Shown: in pieces, positions 1 through 5,439 of the stretch
How positions within the stretch are numbered: the stretch's first letter is position 1
How the letters are laid out: every line of letters begins with the position of its first letter
NCBI GenBank assembly: GCA_021107605.1
Contig: JAIOSN010000068.1
Span: 1-5,468, forward strand
Reading direction: 5' to 3'
DNA from: Anaerolineae bacterium
GTDB lineage: Bacteria; Chloroflexota; Anaerolineae; B4-G1; SLSP01
Length of the DNA stretch: 5,468 bases
Made by a program: the position numbers and the translations under genes
Notes under the pieces: generated by a model
The model's input: only the letters and a program-made list of their open reading frames with translations
The model's database searches: none
Told to the model about the DNA's origin: nothing

Positions 1-2
1 AA

Positions 3-419
3 GTACAACGCCTGGTTCGACAACATGGATTACGGACCAAACTGCCACAACGTACCGTTCCCCACAGAGACGATAATAAAGCAAACGCCCAATTGGTTGA
101 ACGCACGTTGCGCTCCGGGCAGAGATTGCGAGCCACCCAACACGTTATCTTGGTAGGGGATGTCAATCCAGGCGGAGAGATAGTGGCGAATGGCAATATC
201 ATCGTTTGGGGACGAGTACTGGGAACCGTCCATGCCGGAGCAACTGGTGATAGATTCGCCACCATCCGCGCATTGGAGTTAAATCCGGCCCAACTGCGTA
301 TCGCCGGGTTGATTACGCGCTCACCAGAAGGGACAAAACAACGCCCCTCGCTGCCAGAGATAGCGTACATCCAAGAGAATATCATCATTGTGGAACCTTG
401 GTCAGGAGGAGGCAAATAA
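3..419 (+). CDS. minC: Septum site-determining protein MinC, C-terminal part (5' end outside window)
   Basis: The frame is open from the first complete codon at position 3 to TAA at 417-419, giving 138 visible residues with no start in view. I read this as the C-terminal part of MinC, the FtsZ-assembly inhibitor recruited to the membrane by MinD. The visible part holds the whole C-terminal beta-helix domain. RSGQ lies at visible residues 37-40, followed by GDVNPGGEI, GNIIVWG and AGATGD, which are hallmarks of the MinD-binding, dimerising domain. About 90-100 residues of the N-terminal FtsZ-inhibitory domain should lie upstream; full-length family members have about 210-230 residues. A TTG at 93 is an internal codon, not the start, because homology continues upstream of it as a charged linker. 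One oddity: the usual R-G after the VWG strand reads L-G here (VWGRVLG). The stop overlaps the minD start. The identification is from remembered motifs. Confidence 0.93.
   Translation, partial: VQRLVRQHGLRTKLPQRTVPHRDDNKANAQLVERTLRSGQRLRATQHVILVGDVNPGGEIVANGNIIVWGRVLGTVHAGATGDRFATIRALELNPAQLRIAGLITRSPEGTKQRPSLPEIAYIQENIIIVEPWSGGGK
404..412 (+). promoter_or_regulatory. Shine-Dalgarno sequence for minD, inside the minC 3' end
   Basis: AGGAGGAGG ends 6 bases before the ATG at 419, a near-perfect anti-16S match. It fixes the minD start at 419 rather than at the in-frame start seven codons upstream (398), which would lie ahead of the ribosome site. The ATG shares its A with the minC stop (TAATG), so translational coupling is likely. 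Confidence 0.85.
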
Positions 420-1207
420 TGAGCGGGAAAATTATCACCATCTCTTCAGGTAAGGGCGGGGTAGGAAAATCAACCACTACCGCCAACCTGGGAATAGCTT
501 TGGCCTTGCTGGGCAAAAGTGTAATTTGCATTGATGCCGATATCGGGTTGCGCAACTTGGATGTGATGCTCGGTTTGGAAAACCGGATTGTTTACGACAT
601 TATCAATGTAGTCACAAAACAATGTTCTTTACGCAAAGCCCTGGTGCGAGATAAGCACTACTCCAACCTCAGCCTCTTGCCGGCCGCCCAAATTTGCGAT
701 AAGAGCGCTATCAGCGAAGACGAAATGGTGCGGATCGCCAAAGAAGCGGCGGAACAAGCGGATTATGTACTCATTGATTCACCAGCCGGCATTGAACATG
801 GTTTTCGCTACGCTGTTAAGCCGGCCGAATTGGTGCTCCTGGTAACCAACCCGGAGGTCTCTGCCGTCCGCGATGCTGATCGGGTAATTGGGCTACTAGA
901 GGCTGAAGGACGCGCGCCAGTGCAACTCATCATCAACCGCTTGAATCCCGAATTAGTTCGCCGTGATGTGATGCTAGATGCCGATTCAATCCTGAATTTA
1001 TTAGCGATCAACCTGGTAGGCATCGTGCCCGAAGACCCTGCTATCCTCATAGCCGGGAACCGGGGACAGCCAGTGTTACTGGATGAACGTTCTCTCGCAG
1101 GTAAATCTTTCCGCAATATCGGTCGTCGCTTAACAGGGGAGGAGGTGCCTTTCATCCCCCTCCAGGCGCCATCGTTGCTCCAACGGATATTTAGATTTCA
1201 ACGGTAA
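419..1207 (+). CDS. minD: Septum site-determining ATPase MinD
   Basis: This is a ParA/MinD-family P-loop ATPase of 262 residues; E. coli MinD has 270. When ATP-bound it dimerises on the membrane, recruits MinC to block Z-ring assembly at the wrong sites, and is released when MinE stimulates hydrolysis. Visible motifs are the deviant Walker A SGKGGVGKST (residues 10-19, signature Lys12, P-loop Lys17), switch I DADIGLRNLD (39-48, Asp41 matching E. coli Asp40), Walker B/switch II IDSPAGIE (119-126, Asp120) and NPEVSAVRDADR downstream. The last residues, SLLQRIFRFQR, form a basic amphipathic helix matching the family's membrane-targeting sequence, so the protein is full length. The start at 419 is chosen for the strong ribosome site and because the family begins with this short N-terminus before the first beta strand. 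No key residue is missing. It sits between minC and minE, as expected. Confidence 0.97.
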   Translation: MSGKIITISSGKGGVGKSTTTANLGIALALLGKSVICIDADIGLRNLDVMLGLENRIVYDIINVVTKQCSLRKALVRDKHYSNLSLLPAAQICDKSAISEDEMVRIAKEAAEQADYVLIDSPAGIEHGFRYAVKPAELVLLVTNPEVSAVRDADRVIGLLEAEGRAPVQLIINRLNPELVRRDVMLDADSILNLLAINLVGIVPEDPAILIAGNRGQPVLLDERSLAGKSFRNIGRRLTGEEVPFIPLQAPSLLQRIFRFQR

Positions 1208-1270
1208 GCAAGAAGGAACACTTTACCATCCACTACACACCCGGATTCCAAACCTTAGACCGCTTTCAGC

Positions 1271-1303
1271 TTGATTGATTGAAATTAGTGAACCCTTAAT
1301 CAA
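1271..1303 (+). promoter_or_regulatory. Possible weak promoter or operator in the minD-minE gap
   Basis: The 125-bp gap is AT-rich just before minE. TTGATT (1271-1276) and CTTAAT (1295-1300) are separated by 18 bases and resemble poor -35 and -10 boxes (four of six matches in each). TTGATT also forms a 6-bp inverted repeat with AATCAA (1298-1303). Either reading could let minE be expressed apart from minCD, but both fit chance in AT-rich DNA. No terminator-like hairpin with a T-run was seen. Confidence 0.2.
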
Positions 1304-1332
1304 ATTTTGTAGCTACTCCAAGTGAGGAAAAT

Positions 1333-1605
1333 ATGCGATTTACGAACCTGTTTCGACGTCGCCGTCGCGATTCCGACAAAGACATTGCCACTCAACGGCT
1401 ACAACTGGTGCTATCTCACGACCGCGCCAATATCTCACCTGGCATGTTGGAAAAATTGAAGGATGAAATCATCGCCGTGATTTCCAAACATCTAGAAATT
1501 GAATCCGACCAAGTCCGCGTAAACTTCCAAAAAAACCAACGGGAAACGCGTCTGGTAGCCGACATCCCGCTCAAAAGACACACTGGACGGCAAAAGAGGA
1601 TTTGA
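1333..1605 (+). CDS. minE: Cell division topological specificity factor MinE
   Basis: This 90-residue protein matches MinE (88 residues in E. coli). MinE stimulates MinD ATPase and so limits the MinCD inhibitor in space, by oscillation or gradient. Residues 1-12 (MRFTNLF followed by five Arg) form a basic, partly hydrophobic N-terminus like the membrane-binding segment of MinE. Residues 18-31 (IATQRLQLVLSHDR) match the anti-MinCD segment that folds between alpha and beta forms. Residues 39-57 give the topological-specificity-domain helix (LKDEIIAVISKHLEI), followed by a strand around VRVNFQ and a last strand around LVADIPL. GTGAGG at 1322-1327 lies 5 bases before the ATG as a moderate ribosome site. 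The C-terminus is short and basic (KRHTGRQKRI). The rodA start follows after 10 bases. The presence of MinE implies an oscillating or MinE-patterned system rather than a DivIVA/MinJ-based one. Confidence 0.94.
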   Translation: MRFTNLFRRRRRDSDKDIATQRLQLVLSHDRANISPGMLEKLKDEIIAVISKHLEIESDQVRVNFQKNQRETRLVADIPLKRHTGRQKRI

Positions 1606-1615
1606 TCTCTGAGCT

Positions 1616-2710
1616 ATGAACAGATCACTTTGGCAACACTTCGATTGGGGTCTGCTCATCATCGCGCTGCTTTTGACCATCATCGGAGTAGCCATGATTT
1701 ACAGCGCCACCATTGGCAGTCAAGACCTCCTAGATGCCTGGCGCAAGCAAGCTCTTTACGGAGCCATCGGGCTGGTGCTTATGTTACTCACAGCCTTTAT
1801 CAACTACCGCTTGCTAGAAAGTCTCCAATGGCCCCTTTACGCTATTACCATCCTAGTGTTAATTTTCACCTTGCTCTTCGGCAGCAGTGAAATTAGCTCC
1901 GTCCGGCGCTTCATCTACATCGGGGGGGTCTCCATACAACCAGCCTTCCCCGCACTCCTGCTGCTGATCATCAGTCAAGCCAGTTTGCTAGCGCGCAACG
2001 CTCCCCACGCCCCTGAATGGCAGGAATTTGCTCTTTCGCTAGCCCTCATCGGAACCACCGGCTTTCTCGTTTTCCGACAGCCAAACCTGAGTACCGCCAC
2101 ACTTTACGCCGCCATCTGGGGCGCCATGCTCTTTGTTTCCGGCGTTAATCTGGCGTATCTGGGAGGGCTAGGCCTGAGTGTCCTCACCGCTATCCCTCTG
2201 ATCCTGCCGCATCTTCCCACTTACATGCAAAACCGCATTTATAATTTCCAAGATCCCACCAGAGACCTCTGGGCACAATATAATCTCGACCAAGCCCTCA
2301 TCAGCATCGGGTCAGGCGGTCTCTGGGGTAAAGGCTACGCCTCCGGGACGCAGAGCCAACTACACTTCCTCCGCGTACGTCACACCGATTTCATCTTCTC
2401 GGTCATCTGCGAAGAGCTGGGTTTCAGCGGAGCGCTACTCTTGCTGATTCTCTTTGGACTGTTGCTCTGGCGGCTACTCCAGATCGCTGCCCACGCCGCC
2501 GATCTGACCGGGCAACTGATCGTGGTCGGCATCAGCACTTACATCTTCTACCAGCTGATCATCAACTTGGGCATGAACCTCAGCCTACTTCCCGTAGCCG
2601 GACTACCGCTCCCCTTCATCAGCAGTGGCGGCAGCGCCCTGGTCGTTGCTTATATCGGCCTAGGCCTGGTGGAGAGCGTAGCTATGCGCCACCGCCGTTT
2701 GGAACTCTAA
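1616..2710 (+). CDS. rodA: SEDS-family peptidoglycan glycosyltransferase, RodA-like
   Basis: A 364-residue polytopic membrane protein of the FtsW/RodA/SpoVE family (E. coli RodA has 370). It would polymerise lipid II into glycan strands with a partner class B PBP. The hydrophobic profile suggests about ten membrane segments, beginning around residues 11-31, 46-64 and 74-90. The large extracytoplasmic region carries the RodA-type signature GSGGLWGKG (232-240), GTQSQLHFL and HTDFIFSVICEELGF (256-270). Asp258 is the counterpart of the proposed catalytic Asp (Asp262 in E. coli RodA). Near the C-terminus LPVAGLPLPFISSGGS (325-340) is the family signature. The odd points are QPSExxK reading QPAFPAL (108-114), QPDLGT reading QPNLST (155-160), and the usual RW motif reading RRF (97-99). 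I call RodA over FtsW from the HTDFIF/GTQSQL wording; FtsW remains possible. The nearest purine-rich sequence, AGAGGA at 1595-1600, is 15 bases from the ATG, so initiation may depend on coupling to minE. Confidence 0.88.
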   Translation: MNRSLWQHFDWGLLIIALLLTIIGVAMIYSATIGSQDLLDAWRKQALYGAIGLVLMLLTAFINYRLLESLQWPLYAITILVLIFTLLFGSSEISSVRRFIYIGGVSIQPAFPALLLLIISQASLLARNAPHAPEWQEFALSLALIGTTGFLVFRQPNLSTATLYAAIWGAMLFVSGVNLAYLGGLGLSVLTAIPLILPHLPTYMQNRIYNFQDPTRDLWAQYNLDQALISIGSGGLWGKGYASGTQSQLHFLRVRHTDFIFSVICEELGFSGALLLLILFGLLLWRLLQIAAHAADLTGQLIVVGISTYIFYQLIINLGMNLSLLPVAGLPLPFISSGGSALVVAYIGLGLVESVAMRHRRLEL

Positions 2711-2913
2711 ATTCCACACTGGGTTCCCCATCTCCCCGCAACCTCCCGCCACGTTTGTTTTTAAGGGAGAATGTCCCCTCGCACACTCTACACATTGCTT
2801 GTCCCAACTAGCGCTACCCCTAAGCCAAACCAGGGAATGGCAGCTTGCTCACCAGCGCTCCCAGCGCCGCTTTCCCCACAGATAATACCCATTTTGCATT
2901 CCTTGTTCCGTGT
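2711..2913. other. Non-coding spacer between rodA and gltX
   Basis: The stretch is pyrimidine-rich on the plus strand and contains no credible gene. I looked for a terminator for the min-rodA operon. AGGGAGAATGTCCCCT gives only a 4-bp stem. GCGCT-CCC-AGCGC (2855-2867) is a perfect 5-bp hairpin but is not followed by a proper T-run. A GTTTGTTTTT run at 2754-2763 has no stem before it. Termination here is therefore unproven and may be Rho-dependent, or the operon may read through into gltX. Confidence 0.5.
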
Positions 2914-2919
2914 TATAAT
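2911..2919 (+). promoter_or_regulatory. Extended -10 promoter for gltX
   Basis: TGTTATAAT is a perfect extended -10 (TGN followed by the consensus hexamer TATAAT at 2914-2919). The -35 is poor: TTTTGC (2892-2897) at 16-bp spacing matches only two bases, and TTGCAT (2894-2899) is too close at 14 bp. Extended -10 promoters tolerate a weak -35. Transcription would start near 2926, leaving a leader of about 24 bases, too short for a riboswitch or T-box. The gene is thus likely constitutive and separately promoted from the min-rodA operon. Confidence 0.7.
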
Positions 2920-2937
2920 AGGCGCGCAGTAAGAGAA

Positions 2938-2943
2938 AAGGAG
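2938..2943 (+). promoter_or_regulatory. Shine-Dalgarno sequence for gltX
   Basis: AAGGAG ends 6 bases before the ATG at 2950. It sets that start over the longer in-frame opening from 2845, which would translate through the promoter and lacks any ribosome site. Confidence 0.85.
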
Positions 2944-2949
2944 AATTAT

Positions 2950-4431
2950 ATGAACATACGTGTTCGTTTTGCACCTAGCCCAACCGGCAACCCGCATATC
3001 GGCAACATTCGCACGGTTGTCTTCAATTGGCTTTTCGCACGTCAGAATAATGGGAAATTCATCCTCCGCATAGAGGATACTGATCGTTCACGCTACACCC
3101 CCCACGCCGTCAAAACCATTGAGGAGAGTCTAAGATGGTTAGGTCTTGATTGGGATGAAGGCCCCGATATCGGCGGCCCTTACGGCCCTTACACACAATC
3201 AAAGCGGTTGCCACTATACCAAGAAAAAGCCAATGAGTTACTTAAAAAAGGATTGGCCTATCGTTGCAACTGCACCCCCGAACGCCTGGAAGAGGTCCGG
3301 GAGAGGCAACGGGCCGCGGGGGTAGACACCCCCATGTATGACGGCCATTGCCGCGACCTCCCCTCAGATGCGATCTCGCCCGCTGAACCACACGTGATCC
3401 GCCTCAAAGTTCCCCGGGAAGGTGAAACCATCGTTCACGACATGTTAAGAGGGGCTGTCACCTTTGAGAACAAGCGCATTGATGACCAGGTCTTGCTGAA
3501 ATCCGACGGGTTCCCCACTTACCATCTAGCGGTAGTGGTGGATGACCATCTGATGAAAATCAGTCACATCATCCGGGCCGACGAGTGGCTATCCAGCACC
3601 CCCAAACACGTCATTATGTACCAGGCTTTCGGCTGGACGCCCCCCACTTTTGTGCATGTCCCCCTGGTGATGGGGAAAGATGGCAAGAAACTCTCCAAAC
3701 GCCACGGAGCCGTCTCGGTGGCAGATTTCCGCCAGCAAGGTTACTTGCCAGAAGCCGTGCTGAATTTCCTGGCCATGTTAGGTTGGGCGCCCGGTGAAGG
3801 CGACGAACGGGAAATCTTCACTCGTGAGGAATTATTAGCAACCTTCGAGCTCTCCCGCGTCAAACTAAGTTCAGCCGTCTTCTCTTATGACAAGCTGGAT
3901 TGGATAAACGGGGTATACATTCGAAACATGGAGAAATCGGAATTACTCAAACGGTTGGTCCCCTTCTGGCAAGCTGCGGGACTAGTCCCCAGCCCCGTTC
4001 CATCCGAGATGTTCGAGACGCTAGAGCAAGTCGTCCCCTTGATCCAGGAACGCCTCAAGCGTTTGAAGGATGTGGTGGAGCTTACCGATTTCATCTTCGC
4101 GGAGATAGAAACCCCGCCAGCCGAGAAACTAGTTGGCAAGAAGATGACTCCCCAAGAGAGCCTGGAAGCAGTGCAAGCAGTGCAAGCATTACTCTCCAAC
4201 TTGGTGAATTTTGATGCCGCCACAATGGAGCCGCCATTGCGACAACTGGCCCAGGATCTAGGCTTGAAAGCTGGTCAGATATTTAACATCATGCGCGTAG
4301 CCACTAGCAATAAGCGCGTAGCGCCGCCTCTCTTTGGAAGTATCGAGGCCCTTGGACGCAAGAGAACCTTGCAACGACTCTCCCGCGCAGAAGAAGCCCT
4401 GACGCAACTGATCGCCAGCGAGAAAGATTAA
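2950..4431 (+). CDS. gltX: Glutamyl-tRNA synthetase (GluRS, class I)
   Basis: A 493-residue cytoplasmic enzyme, normal for bacterial GluRS (about 470-500). It charges tRNA(Glu) with glutamate using ATP. The N-terminal catalytic Rossmann fold carries VRFAPSPTGNPHIGN (residues 5-19; HIGN is the HIGH signature) and IEDTD (41-45). The second class I signature is KLSKR (247-251). CNC at 106-108 with Tyr130 and Cys134 gives CxC...YxxxC, a pattern like zinc-binding GluRS and the GluRS-like YadB protein; the His found two residues after the last Cys in E. coli GluRS is Asp136 here. KLDWINGVYI (315-324) begins the helical, anticodon-binding half, which ends with APPLFGSIEALGR (458-470), the usual GluRS tail. 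All parts are present. Whether it discriminates tRNA(Glu) from tRNA(Gln) cannot be told here and depends on whether the genome has GatCAB or GlnRS. It has its own promoter and terminator, so it is probably a single-gene unit. Confidence 0.96.
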   Translation: MNIRVRFAPSPTGNPHIGNIRTVVFNWLFARQNNGKFILRIEDTDRSRYTPHAVKTIEESLRWLGLDWDEGPDIGGPYGPYTQSKRLPLYQEKANELLKKGLAYRCNCTPERLEEVRERQRAAGVDTPMYDGHCRDLPSDAISPAEPHVIRLKVPREGETIVHDMLRGAVTFENKRIDDQVLLKSDGFPTYHLAVVVDDHLMKISHIIRADEWLSSTPKHVIMYQAFGWTPPTFVHVPLVMGKDGKKLSKRHGAVSVADFRQQGYLPEAVLNFLAMLGWAPGEGDEREIFTREELLATFELSRVKLSSAVFSYDKLDWINGVYIRNMEKSELLKRLVPFWQAAGLVPSPVPSEMFETLEQVVPLIQERLKRLKDVVELTDFIFAEIETPPAEKLVGKKMTPQESLEAVQAVQALLSNLVNFDAATMEPPLRQLAQDLGLKAGQIFNIMRVATSNKRVAPPLFGSIEALGRKRTLQRLSRAEEALTQLIASEKD

Positions 4432-4453
4432 GCTAATCTTTAGCTATTCCATC

Positions 4454-4485
4454 AAAAAACGCCCCTGATAAAAGGGGCGTTTTTT
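4454..4485. terminator. Bidirectional intrinsic terminator between gltX and the convergent gene
   Basis: AAAAAACGCCCCT (4454-4466) and AGGGGCGTTTTTT (4473-4485) pair perfectly over 13 bp around a 6-base loop (GATAAA). The GC-rich core is CGCCCC/GGGGCG. The plus-strand RNA ends in six U after the core, and so does the minus-strand RNA, so it can serve both genes. It starts 22 bases after the gltX stop and 20 bases after the stop of the minus-strand gene, the usual distance on each side. Confidence 0.95.
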
Positions 4486-4505
4486 GGCGTGCTCAACTAC
4501 CTGGG

Positions 4506-5270
4506 TTACGCGGACGGTTTTCTCCGTCTGCCCTGGCCCGCATTGGGATAGCAGATAACTGCTGCCATCGTTCTCACCGAGAGGGTAGACGGCCGGCTTG
4601 AGGTAGCAACCCCAATATCTCCAGCCGTTGCCAACAGCGGCGCTACATGAAAGGCAGAAGCTGGCGTGGGCATTACTGCGGCAGAACCATCTTGGATTTC
4701 CAAGAGCCACGCAGAGACCATCTGCACGGGCATCGGATTGCCATTCACGGCAGTCACTCGCGCCGCTAACGGCTCCACCATCCCAATTCCCGCCAGCAGC
4801 GGCACCAGCGGTATGATCAAGAGAATCCCGGTGGGGACCATACTACCCCCTAACCCAATCACATGATAATGTAATATACCCTCCGCATCTACTTCATTAC
4901 GCTTGATCTCCGCACTAGCGGGAAAATCATCTGAGGGGAGAACCTGATTAAAGAGACCTGCGGGCGTATTGACTTGAAGATAATCTACGGAAATCCTAAT
5001 CTCCAATGTCAACTCATCAATTGGATCTGCCCCCCAAATCTTCACCGCCAACAGAGTACGTTCTCCCACACGGGCAGTTACAGGACCCTCAAATCCAATC
5101 ACGGGGATAACATTCTCTGCGGAAGAAGGAGTTGACACTGTCCCCAGCAACTCAACCCCTCCTTTTTCACCCTGTGGTGCTACCACGCCAGTAGGCACCG
5201 CTTCGCCACTACAGCGTACCCCCACCAGCACTATTACCGCTATCAGCCAGACCCACTTTGCCTGCTGCAT
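4506..5270 (-). CDS. Exported or membrane-anchored protein with a cohesin-like domain, function unknown
   Basis: This 254-residue protein starts with a short positive stretch (MQQAK) and a hydrophobic run (WVWLIAVIVLVGV, residues 6-18), then Cys20. It looks like a lipoprotein or signal anchor, but the bases before Cys (V-R-C) break the lipobox rule. Residues 21-55 are a Gly/Ser/Pro-rich linker. Residues about 56-194 look like a cohesin/CBM-type beta-sandwich: VGERTLLAVKIWGADPIDEL, a strand ending in DYLQV, NEVDAEGILHYHVIGL, and GNPMPV before a final strand (WLLEIQDG). Such domains mediate carbohydrate or protein binding outside the cell. The last 60 residues are low-complexity and end basic (GQGRRRKPSA), with no recognised fold. 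GGAGA at 5277-5281 favours the ATG at 5270; 5273 (spacing 4) and 5303 (no ribosome site) are alternatives. It is convergent with gltX and has no visible functional link to it. The domain call is from memory of related proteins. Confidence 0.72.
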   Translation of the reverse strand: MQQAKWVWLIAVIVLVGVRCSGEAVPTGVVAPQGEKGGVELLGTVSTPSSAENVIPVIGFEGPVTARVGERTLLAVKIWGADPIDELTLEIRISVDYLQVNTPAGLFNQVLPSDDFPASAEIKRNEVDAEGILHYHVIGLGGSMVPTGILLIIPLVPLLAGIGMVEPLAARVTAVNGNPMPVQMVSAWLLEIQDGSAAVMPTPASAFHVAPLLATAGDIGVATSSRPSTLSVRTMAAVICYPNAGQGRRRKPSA

Positions 5271-5276
5271 CATCTT

Positions 5277-5281
5277 TCTCC
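5277..5281 (-). promoter_or_regulatory. Shine-Dalgarno sequence for the cohesin-like protein gene
   Basis: On the minus strand GGAGA precedes two adjacent ATG codons. Counting from GGAG, the spacing is 4 bases to the ATG at 5273 and 7 bases to the ATG at 5270, so the second is preferred. The longer reading from 5303 has no such site. Confidence 0.55.
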
Positions 5282-5319
5282 ATACCAGAAACCCAGGAAT
5301 CATTCATCAAATTACATTC

Positions 5320-5348
5320 ATACTATCCGATGAGGCTATAAAAAGCAA
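5320..5348 (-). promoter_or_regulatory. Candidate promoter for the cohesin-like protein gene
   Basis: On the minus strand TTGCTT (5343-5348) and TAGTAT (5320-5325) are 17 bases apart, matching the sigma-70 hexamers at three and four of six positions. Transcription would begin near 5313, about 43 bases before the chosen ATG. The matches are weak but the spacing and place are right. Confidence 0.3.
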
Positions 5349-5349
5349 G

Positions 5350-5372
5350 TTGTCGTTCAATTTCTGCGACAA
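5350..5372. repeat. Short inverted repeat upstream of the minus-strand gene
   Basis: TTGTCG (5350-5355) and CGACAA (5367-5372) are a perfect 6-bp inverted repeat with an 11-base spacer, just upstream of the candidate -35. It could be an operator half-site pair or a weak hairpin, but 6 bp is short enough to occur by chance. Confidence 0.3.
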
Positions 5373-5439
5373 GCGAGGAAAATCCACCAAAGTAGCTAGC
5401 GAAGATTAAAATTGGCTCCACTGAAAAAAGATATCTTGC

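Noticed and set aside
808..1155. 115-codon minus-strand open frame inside minD
   Set aside because: It is a Ser/Arg-rich shadow of the minD coding frame; minD is well conserved and full length.
1208..1332. Terminator or small gene between minD and minE
   Set aside because: There is no GC-rich stem with a T-run and no open frame with a ribosome site apart from that of minE.
2809..2867. Two AGCGCT palindromes in the rodA-gltX spacer as a possible operator pair
   Set aside because: The same hexamer also occurs inside minD, the flanks differ, and there is no second line of evidence.
2845..2949. Upstream in-frame extension of gltX by 35 codons
   Set aside because: It overlaps the extended -10 promoter and has no ribosome site. 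GluRS proteins begin right before the FAPSPTG motif, and AAGGAG is placed for the ATG at 2950.
2788..2997. 69-codon minus-strand open frame over the gltX promoter and start
   Set aside because: It runs antisense through the gltX promoter and 5' end, shows no recognisable motif and is expected by chance.
4165..4190. Direct repeat GCAGTGCAA twice in gltX
   Set aside because: It encodes AVQAVQ in a helix of the anticodon-binding half; a 9-base duplication in coding DNA needs no special explanation.
3885..4223. 112-codon minus-strand and 104-codon plus-strand open frames inside gltX
   Set aside because: Both are shadows of the GluRS helical domain with unnatural composition.
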